Shown here: piece by piece, positions 39,929 through 49,784 of the stretch | How positions within the stretch are numbered: position 1 is the stretch's first letter | Layout of the letters: every line of letters starts with the position of its first letter | NCBI RefSeq assembly: GCF_030717995.2 | Contig: NZ_CP157743.1 | Coordinates: 3,436,501-3,500,500 of the forward strand | Direction: 5' to 3' | Origin: Methylomarinum sp. Ch1-1 | Lineage (GTDB): Bacteria > Pseudomonadota > Gammaproteobacteria > Methylococcales > Methylomonadaceae | DNA length: 64,000 nucleotides | Notes under the pieces: model-generated | Database searches by the model: none | Told to the model about the DNA's origin: nothing | The model's input: the letters and a program-made list of their open reading frames with translations, nothing else | Program-made: the position numbers and the translations under genes

Positions 39929-41468
39929 AATGGCACTTACTTAAGCGATAACTAGTTGAAAGTATTAAAAAAGGCAGAAGAAGTGATAAACTTATTGTGA
40001 CGAAACAAAGAAGCAATCACCAAGCCCCCTGCCTTAATGTTCATTAATAACAAACTTATTCACGCCCAGCAACAAAGAATTCAGAAGTACAGAAAAGAAA
40101 CTCATTCGTATAGTTTTTTTAATCTTCTAACCAGTCCGGAATTATTATCCTCAATTGAAGGGTTGCTGCCCGAACATCGGGAAAGACTTTATCCTCCGAC
40201 AGAAACACTTTCCATGTTTTTGGCTCAAGGGATGAACCAAGACCGCTCGTGTCAAAAGGCCGTTAATGATGCCGCCATACAACGAATTGCAGCAGGTTTG
40301 CCCGCGATAAGCACAACGACGGGCGGCTATTGTCGAGCAAGACAGCGACTACCATTAGCCATGATCTCTGAATTAGTTTGTCGAACAGGCGAACTTATTG
40401 ATAAGGAAGTGCCTACTCAATGGCGTTGGCGAGGAAAGCGTGTTCATCTAATAGATGGAACGACTGTTACGATGCCTGACACAGCAGAAAACCAGGCCGT
40501 TTATCCCCAGCAAAGTTGTCAGAAGCCTGGGCTTGGTTTTCCTATCTGCCGTCTTGTAGGCGTCATCTGTCTGGCGAGTGGAGCCGTTTTAAATGCGTCT
40601 ATCGGACCTTTCAAAGGGAAAGGAGGCGATGAACAAAGTCTACTTCGTAACATGCTGGGAACCTTTAATACCGGAGACCTTGTTCTAGGAGATGCCTATT
40701 ATGGCACTTATTTTTTGTTGGCATCGCTACAGGAGAAAGGTGTTGATGCCGTATTTGAACAAATGGGAGCACGTAAACGGACAACAGATTTCAGTAAAGG
40801 CAAACAGTTAGGTGACGAAGACCACCTGGTGACACTCAAAAAACCAAAGAAAAAACCTGACTGGATGGAGCAAAGCCAATATGATGATGCGCCTGAGACA
40901 CTCCTTATTCGCGAGGTAAGCGTAAAAGGAAAATTACTTATAACCACACTCCTTTCACCTAAAGAGGCTTCTAAATCTGAGTTAAAAGCGTTATATAAAA
41001 AACGCTGGCAAATTGAAGTTGATTTTCGCAATATAAAAACAACCATGGGAATGGAAACTTTAAGCTGTAAAACGCCCGAAATGACTGAGAAAGAAATATG
41101 GGTTTATTTTTTAGCGTATAACTTAATACGGCTATTGATGGCTCAGTCCGCATTATTAGCCGATATATTGCCTCGCCAGCTGAGTTTTAAACATACATTA
41201 CAATGCTGGTTAGCCTGGAATCAACAAAGTGTTTTTATTGATATCGGAACAAGTGAAGAGCTGTTATTCATATTAATTGCTCAAAGACGAATTGGAAATC
41301 GTTCGGGACGAATAGAGCCCCGTGCAGTAAAAAGGAGGCCAAAACAGTTCTCTTTACTAACAAAACCTAGAAATGAAGCAAGAGCAGATATTAGAAAGAA
41401 TGGCCACCCAAAGAAAGTAAAATAAGTGGTTGTTATTAAAAGAGTTATGAGCTTAAGTAAGTGCCATT
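39929..41468 (+). mobile_element. IS4-family insertion sequence, second type, complete
   Basis: 17-bp perfect inverted ends AATGGCACTTACTTAAG (39929-39945) and complement (41452-41468); length 1540 bp with one intact transposase. CAGACTA occurs just outside on the left (39921-39927) and 5 bp outside on the right (41474-41480), a possible but imperfect duplication. It was inserted beside a GGGGACAGACT box, similar to the box hit by the other IS at 8153-9494. Confidence 0.88.
40037..41425 (+). CDS. IS4-family transposase (IS4 group)
   Basis: 462 aa DDE transposase. The N-terminal helical domain includes PTETLSMFLAQGMNQDRSCQKAVND and YCRARQRLP, typical of the IS4 group. Catalytic Asp residues are in VHLIDGTTVTMPD (near residue 137) and VLGDAYYGTYF (near 215), with the YREK-like KKRWQIEVDFRNIKTTMG (near 325). 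The C-terminus is very basic. It is unrelated in detail to the IS10-like transposase at 8171-9412. It is intact. Confidence 0.93.
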   Translation: MFINNKLIHAQQQRIQKYRKETHSYSFFNLLTSPELLSSIEGLLPEHRERLYPPTETLSMFLAQGMNQDRSCQKAVNDAAIQRIAAGLPAISTTTGGYCRARQRLPLAMISELVCRTGELIDKEVPTQWRWRGKRVHLIDGTTVTMPDTAENQAVYPQQSCQKPGLGFPICRLVGVICLASGAVLNASIGPFKGKGGDEQSLLRNMLGTFNTGDLVLGDAYYGTYFLLASLQEKGVDAVFEQMGARKRTTDFSKGKQLGDEDHLVTLKKPKKKPDWMEQSQYDDAPETLLIREVSVKGKLLITTLLSPKEASKSELKALYKKRWQIEVDFRNIKTTMGMETLSCKTPEMTEKEIWVYFLAYNLIRLLMAQSALLADILPRQLSFKHTLQCWLAWNQQSVFIDIGTSEELLFILIAQRRIGNRSGRIEPRAVKRRPKQFSLLTKPRNEARADIRKNGHPKKVK

Positions 41469-41494
41469 CGGGTCAGACTACTTTTACTGAAGAT

Positions 41495-41807
41495 TCCCAG
41501 TTTGAGCATTTTTGCTGTGTTTAAACCTGAGTTTGAGTTAAGAAACCTGCCTGTATCAGGTAGCGCTTCCAGAAGACGCCGTTCACCCAGCACCTAAATA
41601 AACGAAGATGATTTATCGCAGCCATTAGCCTATGGAATTTAGGTGCTGGGTGAATACGTCCATGGCAGCTAACAGCTCCTGCTTACCGCTGCACTTACAC
41701 GTCCTTGTGCGGCGTAGGCTTGAGCGCGGAATCTGACCGCCAGGGAGCGAAACTCACGACGTCGCCAAACCAATTATGATGCATTGGTAACTATGCTGAA
41801 TAGTGAC
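41495..41807. repeat. Composite repeat: MITE-2 fragment, palindrome and MITE-1 end
   Basis: ATTCCCAGTTTGAGCATTTT at about 41496 is the start of MITE-2 and stops after some 30 bp. Then comes sequence shared with MITE-1 copy E (AGAAGACGCCG), the 73-bp palindrome at 41582-41654, an inverted 51-bp module near 41662-41715, and the MITE-1 end CTGAATAGTGAC at 41796-41807. The last base is only 8 bp from the mlaA stop codon. Confidence 0.7.
41582..41654. repeat. 73-bp palindromic repeat, copy 6
   Basis: Perfect TTCACCCAGCACCTAAAT ends. Inverted twin of copy 5 at 35467. Confidence 0.87.
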
Positions 41808-41814
41808 CTATTTT

Positions 41815-42579
41815 TTAATAAGGACTCACAGGGCCCATGCCATCCTCGCCCTCAAACTCAAAATCCTCCAACTCCAGCACATCCACCTCCTCGGGCGGAT
41901 TACCGTCATAAACCAGATATCGGCGTCGCGCCAAATAAGCATCTCTGAAAAAGCTATAACGGTCTAAAGCGGCCTCATCGGCGATTCTTTCAGTGGCCAG
42001 ATTATCGGCGCGCTGATCTATCGCATTCAGAGCAAACAAGCCAGTTGACACATACGTGCCGATATAGGAAATCGGATTCATCGCCGCATCGCCAACCAGA
42101 CCGCCGACACCCCGCGGAGAACTTGGGCCAAAAAACGGCAGCACCAGATAAGGACCGGTCGACACCCCCCAAACGCCCAGCGTTTGATCAAAATCCTCTT
42201 TATGCTTGGGCAGATCGATCATCGTGCCGACATCGATCAGACCAGCGATGCCCGCCGTGCTATTGACCAGGAAACGGGCGCCATCCTGCCCCGATTGAGA
42301 AAATTTTCCCTGCAAGAAGTCGTTAATGGTCACACCGATATCATCGATGTTACTGAAAAAATTAGACACCGCACGGTCGGCAAAATTAGGCATGACCCAG
42401 CGATAACCCTTAGCAGCAGGCTTCATCACGTAATCATCCAGACCATCATTAAAGGACTGCACGTTTCTGTTCCATCCTTCCCAAGGATCCCTGGGATCTT
42501 GAACGGTTTCGGTGGTGGCGCAGCCACTTAGCAGTAGCAACGAAATCAATCCGATCTGCGCTAATTTAGACTGATGCAT
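41815..42579 (-). CDS. mlaA: Outer-membrane lipoprotein MlaA (VacJ)
   Basis: Part of the Mla system that removes misplaced phospholipids from the outer leaflet. 254 aa. The leader has lipobox LLSGCATTE (Cys near residue 20). Conserved core: DPWEGWNRNVQSFNDGLDDYVMKPAAKGYRWVMP, FFSNIDDIGVTINDFLQGK and FGVWGVSTGPYLVLPFFGPSSPRGVGG. The C-terminus is acidic (EDFEFEGEDG). The gene stands alone; its 3' end abuts a MITE-1 terminus. Confidence 0.94.
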   Translation of the reverse strand: MHQSKLAQIGLISLLLLSGCATTETVQDPRDPWEGWNRNVQSFNDGLDDYVMKPAAKGYRWVMPNFADRAVSNFFSNIDDIGVTINDFLQGKFSQSGQDGARFLVNSTAGIAGLIDVGTMIDLPKHKEDFDQTLGVWGVSTGPYLVLPFFGPSSPRGVGGLVGDAAMNPISYIGTYVSTGLFALNAIDQRADNLATERIADEAALDRYSFFRDAYLARRRYLVYDGNPPEEVDVLELEDFEFEGEDGMGPVSPY

Positions 42580-42672
42580 TTTTTCTCCTAATTCCCTAAT
42601 ACTTTTTGATCTAACTCAAAGTTCGCGTAACATAGCACAGTTTTAACGAGTTCAGCCAACTTTAATCAACAA

Positions 42673-43299
42673 ATGGAAATCAGTCAGAACCCGCTAGGCA
42701 AGCGCTTCAGGGGTTATTTACCGGTTATCGTCGACATCGAAACGGCCGGCTTTAACGCCAAAAAAAACCCCTTACTGGAAATTGCCGCTGTCATTGTTGA
42801 ACCGGACGCCGACGGTATTTTACGGATCACCGAAAAACACTCCAGCAACATCATTCCTTTTAAAAATTCGGAACTGGATGAAGCCGCGCTAAAATTCAAC
42901 GGCATCGATCCCTACCACCCTTTCAGGATGGCTGTGGAGGAAAAGGAGGCATTAGGCAGAATCTTTAAACCGATCCGCAATGCCGTGAAACGCAACGAAT
43001 GCAATCGCGCCATTCTGGTCGGTCACAATCCGGCCTTCGATATCAACTTTCTCAATGCCGCGATCGAGCGCAACAATATCAAAAGAAGCCCTTTTCACCC
43101 ATTCAGCAGTTTTGATACCGCCACCTTGGGCGGACTGATTTACGGTCAAACGGTGCTCGCCAAGGTTGCGCAAGCCGCAGGACTGCCATGGGACAGCGAT
43201 AAGGCGCATTCAGCGCTCTATGACGCCGAACAAACGGCGACACTGTTCTGCATGATGGTCAACCGCTGGAAAAAACTGGCGGAACTTGAGAAATACTAA
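42673..43299 (+). CDS. rnt: Ribonuclease T
   Basis: DEDD-family 3'-5' exonuclease for tRNA end turnover and stable-RNA maturation, 208 aa. The exonuclease motifs are VIVDIETAGFN (near residue 20), LVGHNPAFDINFLN (near 115) and the DEDDh His in DSDKAHSALYDAEQTA (near 175). LPVIVDIE and FSSFDTATLGGL match RNase T rather than DNA polymerase epsilon-type proteins. It is convergent with grxD. Confidence 0.93.
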   Translation: MEISQNPLGKRFRGYLPVIVDIETAGFNAKKNPLLEIAAVIVEPDADGILRITEKHSSNIIPFKNSELDEAALKFNGIDPYHPFRMAVEEKEALGRIFKPIRNAVKRNECNRAILVGHNPAFDINFLNAAIERNNIKRSPFHPFSSFDTATLGGLIYGQTVLAKVAQAAGLPWDSDKAHSALYDAEQTATLFCMMVNRWKKLAELEKY

Positions 43300-43310
43300 C
43301 ACATTCATCG

Positions 43311-43339
43311 GAAGGCAGGAGGACATCCCCCTGCCCTTC
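43311..43339. terminator. Hairpin between convergent rnt and grxD
   Basis: GAAGGCAGG and CCTGCCCTTC pair with one bulge across a short loop in the 49-bp gap between the two stops; it may serve both genes. Confidence 0.4.
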
Positions 43340-43348
43340 AGTCTAAAA

Positions 43349-43669
43349 CTATGCCTGTACGCCATCCACGGCAGCCAGCGCCGATTGCAACTCCCCCTTG
43401 TTGTACATGTCGATGATGATGTCGCAACCGCCTACCAATTCACCATTGATATACAATTGAGGGTAAGTGGGCCAATTGGAATATTCCTTCAATGCTTCAC
43501 GCATTTCGGGATCTTCAAAAATATTGACATACATGTATTTCGCCTGACAGGCCGACAATACCTGAACCACTTGCCCGGAAAAACCGCATTGGGGAAAATC
43601 CGGCGTCCCTTTCATATACAACACTACTGGATTTGACAGTTGGTCTTTAATTCTTTCTATAACATCCAT
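43349..43669 (-). CDS. grxD: Monothiol glutaredoxin (Grx4 type)
   Basis: Fe-S cluster carrier, about 106 aa from the ATG at 43669; a TTG at 43684 would add five residues. The single-cysteine active site CGFS lies in KGTPDFPQCGFSGQVVQ. WPTYPQLYINGELVGGCDIIIDMY binds glutathione. It is typical of the bacterial GrxD family that delivers 2Fe-2S clusters. It is convergent with rnt. Confidence 0.95.
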   Translation of the reverse strand: MDVIERIKDQLSNPVVLYMKGTPDFPQCGFSGQVVQVLSACQAKYMYVNIFEDPEMREALKEYSNWPTYPQLYINGELVGGCDIIIDMYNKGELQSALAAVDGVQA

Positions 43670-43868
43670 TGCTGATACACTCAAAAATAATAATAACCAA
43701 GTAATTCTATCAACTTTATTCGCTCTGCAAAAGACGTATCTGTCAACACTCTATTCCTATCGATTCGATAGCAACTTAAAAACTAATGATTGCCTGCTCA
43801 TCGCTAAAAAAATATAATTGAGGGTTTTTTCAAGGCGGCAGCCCACTAATTTTGGATTCGATCGGACC

Positions 43869-45041
43869 ATGACCAGTCATATTATGCCCACCTACGGACG
43901 CCTGCCCGTAACCTTCAGCAAAGGCGAAGGCGCATGGCTATGGGACAATAACAATAAACGTTATCTTGATGCAGTATCGGGTATCGCGGTCTGCAACCTT
44001 GGCCATGCCCATCCGGCTGTTCACCAGGCAATTTGCCAGCAAAGTAAAACGCTGCTGCACACCTCAAACCTCTACCGTATTGAATCACAGGAAAAACTAG
44101 CCGACAAATTAATCCACCTCAGCGGCATGGATAACGTCTTTTTCTGTAATTCCGGCGCCGAGGCCAACGAAGCCGCATTAAAAATAGCGCGCCTATACGG
44201 TCACCAACGCGGGATCGACACTCCGGTCGTGCTAACGATGGAAAAAAGCTTCCATGGCCGCACCTTAGGTTCTTTAAGCGCGACCGGAAACAGCAAGGTT
44301 CAACAAGGCTTCGCGCCGCTATTACAGGGGTTTCTGCACGTCCCCTTCAACAACATCGACGCGATCAAAGCAGCAATAGCCGGCAACAGCAACATCGTCG
44401 CCATCCTAGTCGAACCGGTACAGGGGGAAGGCGGCGTTAACATTCCCTCATCAGATTACTTGAATCAGATTCGTGCGCTCTGCGATGAACATCAGTTGTT
44501 GATGATGTTGGACGAAATCCAAACCGGCGTCGGTCGCACAGGAATATTTCTCGCCTACCAGCATAACGGCATCATCCCGGACGTCTGCACGATGGCCAAG
44601 GCACTGGGCAATGGCGTGCCGATAGGCGCCTGCCTGGCCAAGGGCGTAGCGGCGCAATTGTTAGGCGCCGGAAGCCATGGCTCCACTTTCGGCGGTAATC
44701 CGCTGGCCTGCAGCGCGGCGCTGGCCGTGATTGAAACGCTGCAGAATTCCGATCTGATCGAGACGACGGAACAAAAAGGCCGGCGCATCTGCGAACAGTT
44801 AAGCGCGAAAACCGGACACGCCCCCGAAATCACCAATATTCGGCACAAAGGCCTGATGATAGGCGTCGATCTGAACCAGCCTTGCGCCGGCCTGGTGGCC
44901 AAGGCCCTGTCTCATGGCCTGCTGATCAACGTCACGGCGGAAAAAACGATCCGTCTGCTGCCGCCGTTGATTATCGACGACGAACAAATCAATCTGTTGA
45001 CCGATATTTTGTCACAGCTCATTAGCGAACATAGCCAATAA
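43869..45041 (+). CDS. argD: Acetylornithine aminotransferase
   Basis: PLP-dependent step in arginine synthesis, about 390 aa. Start chosen at [16 protein letters not shown] (43869); the frame is open to 43818 without conservation. Motifs: [44 protein letters not shown] and the PLP lysine in [14 protein letters not shown] near residue 245. It lies 5 bp upstream of argF, so they form an operon. Confidence 0.95.
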   Translation: MTSHIMPTYGRLPVTFSKGEGAWLWDNNNKRYLDAVSGIAVCNLGHAHPAVHQAICQQSKTLLHTSNLYRIESQEKLADKLIHLSGMDNVFFCNSGAEANEAALKIARLYGHQRGIDTPVVLTMEKSFHGRTLGSLSATGNSKVQQGFAPLLQGFLHVPFNNIDAIKAAIAGNSNIVAILVEPVQGEGGVNIPSSDYLNQIRALCDEHQLLMMLDEIQTGVGRTGIFLAYQHNGIIPDVCTMAKALGNGVPIGACLAKGVAAQLLGAGSHGSTFGGNPLACSAALAVIETLQNSDLIETTEQKGRRICEQLSAKTGHAPEITNIRHKGLMIGVDLNQPCAGLVAKALSHGLLINVTAEKTIRLLPPLIIDDEQINLLTDILSQLISEHSQ

Positions 45042-45046
45042 CAATA

Positions 45047-45952
45047 ATGATCAAACAACCCAGACACTTCATCAGCCTGCAGGATCTGACGAGCGACGAA
45101 TTACGCACGTTAATCCACAGGGCCATTGAATTAAAAAATCATCGAGACCCAGAATTTCAACCGCTGAAAGGCCGGGTGTTAGCGATGATTTTTGAAAAAT
45201 CATCGACCCGCACCCGCATCTCCTTTGAAGCCGGCATGGCCCACTTCGGCGGCAGCGCCTTGTTTCTGTCGCCTCGCGATACCCAACTAGGCCGCGGCGA
45301 GCCGCTCGAAGACAGCGCCAAAGTCATTTCCAGCATGGTCGATTGCATCATGCTGAGAACGCATAACCATGACACCGTGACCACTTTCGCCCAACATTCC
45401 AACGTCCCGGTGATCAACGGCCTGACCGACCTGCTGCACCCCTGTCAGCTACTCGCCGATATGCAGACCTATTTTGAACAACGCGGTGATATCTTGGGGA
45501 AAACGGTCGCTTGGGTCGGCGACGGCAACAATATGTGCCATTCCTATATCAATGCGGCACGAGCCTTCGACTTCCGCTTAAACATCGCCTGCCCCGACGA
45601 TTATCAGCCCGATCAAAGCATCGTCGCCAGCGCCGGCGATAAAGTGCAATTTTTCGCCACGCCGGAAGAAGCCGCCAGCGAAGCCGACTTGATCGTCACC
45701 GATGTCTGGGCCAGCATGGGTCAGGAAAACGAACAGAAAAAACGGGAAATCGCCTTCAAACACTATCAGGTCACCGAAAGGACGATGCAGGCCGCCAACA
45801 CCGACGCCCTATTCATGCATTGCCTTCCGGCACACCGCGGTGAAGAAGTGGCCGCCAAGGTCATCGACGGTCCGCAAAGCGTTGTTTTTGCTGAGGCGGA
45901 AAACCGCCTGCATGCGCAAAAAGCCTTACTGGAATTTCTCATCTGCCGATAA
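45047..45952 (+). CDS. argF: Ornithine carbamoyltransferase
   Basis: Makes citrulline from ornithine and carbamoyl phosphate. 301 aa. The carbamoyl-phosphate loop [13 protein letters not shown] lies near residue 47. [20 protein letters not shown] and the ornithine-site [13 protein letters not shown] (near 262) are all intact. Follows argD closely. Confidence 0.97.
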   Translation: MIKQPRHFISLQDLTSDELRTLIHRAIELKNHRDPEFQPLKGRVLAMIFEKSSTRTRISFEAGMAHFGGSALFLSPRDTQLGRGEPLEDSAKVISSMVDCIMLRTHNHDTVTTFAQHSNVPVINGLTDLLHPCQLLADMQTYFEQRGDILGKTVAWVGDGNNMCHSYINAARAFDFRLNIACPDDYQPDQSIVASAGDKVQFFATPEEAASEADLIVTDVWASMGQENEQKKREIAFKHYQVTERTMQAANTDALFMHCLPAHRGEEVAAKVIDGPQSVVFAEAENRLHAQKALLEFLICR

Positions 45953-45998
45953 ATTCGCTAGAATCGGCCCTTTAAATTGAATTCTATCGAGCCAACTC

Positions 45999-46670
45999 GT
46001 GAAAAATTTACTCAGTTCCTTATTCGTCCTATTGATCTTAAGCGCAAATGTCGATGCCGCTACGGTGTATGTCACCGATGACATCAAATTTACGCTGAGA
46101 AGCACCCCCAGCAACCGCAGCAAGATCCTAAAAATGCTGCCTAGCGGCACCCCCTTGACCGTCCTCGAGGAAAACAGCGAGAGCGGCTACAGCAAGGTGC
46201 GGACCAACGGCGGCGTCGAAGGCTACATCCTGACCCGGCACACCTCGCCGAAGCCGATCAGCCGCTGGTATCTGGACCGGGCCAATAAAAAATTGGCGGA
46301 ACTGCAGGAGGAAAACAAATTATTCAAGGAAGAACTGGAGCAATTGAAGGGCAATAACACCCAAGCCCTTTCCAGCAACCAGACCTTGACCCAGGAACGC
46401 GACCGCTTAAGCAACGAACTGAATGACTTGAAACAAACGGCCGCCAATGCCGTGCAACTGAAACATCAACGCGATCAGTTACAAGAACGCGTGATATCGG
46501 TGGAAAGAGAGCTGCAGCAAGTCAAACGCGAAAACCAGGCCCTGGTAGACAGCACCAATCAGGATTGGTTTTTATATGGCGGCCTGCTCGCCCTGTTTGG
46601 CGTTATTTTGGGCTTCATACTGCCCAAGTTGAGCTGGCGCCGTAAAACCAGCAATTGGGACACGTTTTAA
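45999..46670 (+). CDS. TIGR04211-type SH3 domain protein
   Basis: 223 aa with a signal peptide ([17 protein letters not shown]) and a bacterial SH3 domain at about residues 22-85 ([45 protein letters not shown]). A long coiled coil follows (about 95-180), then one membrane helix ([22 protein letters not shown]) and a basic tail. The protein is probably anchored in the inner membrane with its SH3 domain in the periplasm. E. coli YgiM has the same layout. Exact role unknown. It lies 46 bp after argF. Confidence 0.88.
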   Translation: MKNLLSSLFVLLILSANVDAATVYVTDDIKFTLRSTPSNRSKILKMLPSGTPLTVLEENSESGYSKVRTNGGVEGYILTRHTSPKPISRWYLDRANKKLAELQEENKLFKEELEQLKGNNTQALSSNQTLTQERDRLSNELNDLKQTAANAVQLKHQRDQLQERVISVERELQQVKRENQALVDSTNQDWFLYGGLLALFGVILGFILPKLSWRRKTSNWDTF

Positions 46671-46711
46671 CCTTATTCCTTAAATCCACAGTAACCTCAG
46701 GAAACGCTTAC

Positions 46712-48409
46712 ATGGCAAATTCAGGTGACAAAAGCACACGCACCTTCTCATCCAAGGTTGTCGACGGCATGGAACGCGCGCCCAGCCGGGCGATGCTTCA
46801 TGCAGTCGGTTTTAGCAACGAAGACTTCAAAAAGCCGCAAATCGGCATCGCCTCCACCTGGAGCATGGTGACGCCTTGCAACATGCACATCAATAAATTG
46901 GCCGACGATGCCGCCAAAGGCGTTGACGGCGCCGGCGGCAAAGCCGTCATCTTCAACACCATTACCATTTCCGACGGCATCTCGATGGGCACCGAAGGCA
47001 TGAAATACTCGCTGGTTTCCCGCGAAGTCATCGCCGACTCGATCGAAACGGTGACCGGATGCCAGGGTTTTGACGGCGTCGTCGCTATCGGCGGTTGCGA
47101 CAAAAACATGCCCGGCTGCATGATCGCGCTGTCGCGCCTGAACCGCCCGGCGATTTTCGTTTACGGCGGCACCATCCTGCCGGGTTGCCATAAAGGCAAA
47201 AAATTGGATGTGGTCTCGGTATTCGAGGCGGTCGGCGCGCGCGCCAACGATAAAATCGACGATGCCGAACTCGAGGCCATCGAAGCCAAGGCCATTCCCG
47301 GCGCCGGTTCCTGTGGCGGCATGTACACCGCAAACACGATGGCCTCGGCGATCGAAGCCCTGGGCATGAGCCTGCCGAACAGCTCCGCTCAAGCCGCAGT
47401 CTCGGAAGACAAGCGCCTGGACTGCGAACGGGCCGGCGCTGCGGTGCTGGCACTGCTGGAAAAAGACATCAAGCCGCGCGATATCATGACCAAAGAGGCG
47501 TTCGAGAATGCCATCACCGTCGTCATCGCACTCGGCGGCTCGACCAATGCGGTCTTACACTTATTGGCGATGGCGAACGCTACCGGCGTTGATTTGACGC
47601 TGGATGACTTCACCCGCATCGGCGCCAATGTGCCGATGCTGGCCGACCTGAAACCCAGCGGCCGCTATCAAATGGCCGAATTGATCGAGATCGGCGGCAT
47701 CCAACCGTTGATGAAGACCTTGTTGGATCAAGGCTTGTTGCACGGCGATTGCCTGACCGTGACCGGCAAGACCCTGGCGGAAAACCTGGCCGACGTCCAG
47801 CCTTATCCAGAAGGTCAGGACATGATCCGCTCACTGGACAACCCGATCAAAAAAGACAGCCATCTGGCCGTACTTTACGGCAACCTGGCTACCGAAGGCG
47901 CGGTCGCAAAAATAACCGGCAAAGAGGGTCTCGTTTTCACCGGCGCCGCCAAGGTGTTCGACGCCGAAGAACAGGCGCTGCAAAGCATCCTGAACGGCGA
48001 TATCGTCAAAGGCGATGTCATCGTGATCCGTTATGAAGGCCCTAAAGGCGGACCGGGCATGCGGGAAATGCTGTCGCCGACTTCGGCAATCATGGGTAAG
48101 GGTCTAGGCAAGGATGTCGCGCTGATCACCGACGGACGTTTTTCCGGCGGCACGCACGGCTTCGTGGTCGGACATATCACGCCGGAAGCTCAGGTGGGCG
48201 GCGCCCTGGCGATCGTCAAGGACGGCGACAAAATCACCATAGACGCCGAAAGCAAGGAATTAACGTTGCATGTCAACGAGCACGAAATCGCCCGCCGCCT
48301 GGAAAAATGGCAAGCGCCGGCGCCCCGCTATAACCGAGGCGTTCTGGCTAAATTCGCCAAGTTGGTCAGCTCCGCCTCGAAAGGCGCGGTTACCGACAAC
48401 CTCGACTAA
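46712..48409 (+). CDS. ilvD: Dihydroxy-acid dehydratase
   Basis: Fe-S enzyme in branched-chain amino acid synthesis, 565 aa from the ATG at 46712; the upstream frame overlaps the SH3 gene and is not conserved. Cluster cysteines and motifs: [23 protein letters not shown] and [15 protein letters not shown]-terminal [23 protein letters not shown] and [21 protein letters not shown] are signature sequences. Same direction as the arg genes. Confidence 0.96.
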   Translation: MANSGDKSTRTFSSKVVDGMERAPSRAMLHAVGFSNEDFKKPQIGIASTWSMVTPCNMHINKLADDAAKGVDGAGGKAVIFNTITISDGISMGTEGMKYSLVSREVIADSIETVTGCQGFDGVVAIGGCDKNMPGCMIALSRLNRPAIFVYGGTILPGCHKGKKLDVVSVFEAVGARANDKIDDAELEAIEAKAIPGAGSCGGMYTANTMASAIEALGMSLPNSSAQAAVSEDKRLDCERAGAAVLALLEKDIKPRDIMTKEAFENAITVVIALGGSTNAVLHLLAMANATGVDLTLDDFTRIGANVPMLADLKPSGRYQMAELIEIGGIQPLMKTLLDQGLLHGDCLTVTGKTLAENLADVQPYPEGQDMIRSLDNPIKKDSHLAVLYGNLATEGAVAKITGKEGLVFTGAAKVFDAEEQALQSILNGDIVKGDVIVIRYEGPKGGPGMREMLSPTSAIMGKGLGKDVALITDGRFSGGTHGFVVGHITPEAQVGGALAIVKDGDKITIDAESKELTLHVNEHEIARRLEKWQAPAPRYNRGVLAKFAKLVSSASKGAVTDNLD

Positions 48410-48417
48410 AGCCTTGC

Positions 48418-48439
48418 AGCCGGCCCGCCCGGGCCGGCT
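48418..48439 (+). terminator. GC-rich hairpin between ilvD and argA
   Basis: A perfect 10-bp stem AGCCGGCCCG / CGGGCCGGCT with a 2-base loop lies 8 bp after ilvD and 10 bp before argA. There is no T-run. It could be a weak terminator or could hinder argA ribosome access. Confidence 0.5.
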
Positions 48440-48449
48440 CAATTCATCG

Positions 48450-49784
48450 ATGAACATCCTCGACTCTAAAGACATTGGCGCTCAGGCCGCCTTTGTCAAC
48501 TGGTTCAGAAATTCCTCGCCGTATATCCATGCGCACCGCAACCGCACCTTTGTCGTCTTTTTCAGCGGCGCCGCGGTCACCGAGAATTTCGCCGCACTAA
48601 TCCACGATATCGCCCTGCTGAAAAGCCTCGGCATACGCCTGGTGCTGGTGCATGGCATACGCCAGCAAATTGACCAGCGATTGCAGCAGCAAGGCATCAC
48701 GCCGCAATTTCATAATAATTTGCGCATCACCGACGATCAGATCCTGCCTTATGTCAAAGAAGCGGCTGGAACGGTCAGAATCGAAACCGAGGCGCTGCTG
48801 TCAATGGGCCTGGCCAATTCGCCGATGGCCGGCGCCAAAATCAAAGTCGCCTCCGGTAATTTCGTCATGGCCCGACCGTTGGGAGTCATCGACGGCATCG
48901 ATTATTGCCATACCGGCCAGGTCAGGCGCATCGAACAAAAAGCCATACACCAACAACTAGACCAGGACAACGTCGTGCTGGTCTCGCCGCTCGGTTATTC
49001 TCCCAGCGGCGAAGTGTTCAGTTTGGGCGCAGAACAGGTCGCCACCGAGATCGCCATCGCCCTGAGCGCGGAAAAACTGATTTTACTGACCGAGCAGGAA
49101 TGTCTGTCTCCGGATAGCGGCGAAATCGTGCGGCAATTGACGACGGCCGAGGCGAAAAACTTTCTCCAACGCCATAACGACATTGCGCCGGCTATCGTCA
49201 GATCCCTGCATGCCGCGATCGAAAGCAGCCAGCGCGGCGTAGAACGCGTCCATCTGATCAACCATCACGTCGACGGTTCGTTATTGCTGGAATTGTTCAG
49301 CCGCGACGGCATCGGCACGCTGATCAGCGCGACCCCGTTCGAGGAGATTCGTTCCGCCAATCTCGATGATATCGGCGGCATATTGGAATTGATTAAACCG
49401 CTGGAACAGAAAGGCCAGCTGGTCAAGCGCTCCCGCGAGAAACTGGAAATGGAAATCAATGACTACATCGTCATTGAACGGGATGGACTGATTATCGGCT
49501 GCACCGCGCTGCATGACATGAAAGACGGCCAATCCGCGGAAATCGCCTGTCTCGCGGTCCATCAGGATTACCAAAAAAAATCGCGCGGCAATCATTTGCT
49601 GGAATATCTGGTTCACAAGGCCAAACAGCGCGGCATCGGACGCCTGTTTGCGTTGTCTTCGCAGACGATGCATTGGTTTATCGAACGCGGTTTTGTCGCG
49701 ACCGATGTCGACACCTTGCCGGAACGAATGAAGAGCTTTTATAACTATAAAAGAAACTCCAAAGTATTCTATAAGGATATTTAG
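48450..49784 (+). CDS. argA: Amino-acid N-acetyltransferase (N-acetylglutamate synthase)
   Basis: First step of arginine synthesis, 444 aa from MNILDSKDIGAQA. An N-terminal amino-acid-kinase fold (about 1-290; VVFFSGAAVTENF, LVLVHGIRQQIDQRL, ITDDQILPYVKEAAG) senses arginine in this family. The C-terminal GNAT domain (about 295-444; IACLAVHQDYQKKSRGNHLLEYLVHKA) binds acetyl-CoA. The frame is open back to 48270 inside ilvD, but that extension is not conserved. It follows ilvD and argD/argF loosely, forming an amino-acid block. Confidence 0.94.
   Translation: MNILDSKDIGAQAAFVNWFRNSSPYIHAHRNRTFVVFFSGAAVTENFAALIHDIALLKSLGIRLVLVHGIRQQIDQRLQQQGITPQFHNNLRITDDQILPYVKEAAGTVRIETEALLSMGLANSPMAGAKIKVASGNFVMARPLGVIDGIDYCHTGQVRRIEQKAIHQQLDQDNVVLVSPLGYSPSGEVFSLGAEQVATEIAIALSAEKLILLTEQECLSPDSGEIVRQLTTAEAKNFLQRHNDIAPAIVRSLHAAIESSQRGVERVHLINHHVDGSLLLELFSRDGIGTLISATPFEEIRSANLDDIGGILELIKPLEQKGQLVKRSREKLEMEINDYIVIERDGLIIGCTALHDMKDGQSAEIACLAVHQDYQKKSRGNHLLEYLVHKAKQRGIGRLFALSSQTMHWFIERGFVATDVDTLPERMKSFYNYKRNSKVFYKDI

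Noticed and set aside
39921-41480. CAGACTA as the target duplication of the second IS
   Set aside because: The right copy is 5 bp away from the inverted repeat while the left is 1 bp away, so it is not a clean duplication; kept only as a possibility.
46748-47392. 214-codon reverse open frame
   Set aside because: Shadow of ilvD; no protein-like pattern.
48270-48449. 60-residue N-terminal extension of argA inside ilvD
   Set aside because: Low-complexity, Arg/Pro/Ser-rich shadow of ilvD; the conserved ArgA N-terminus starts at 48450.
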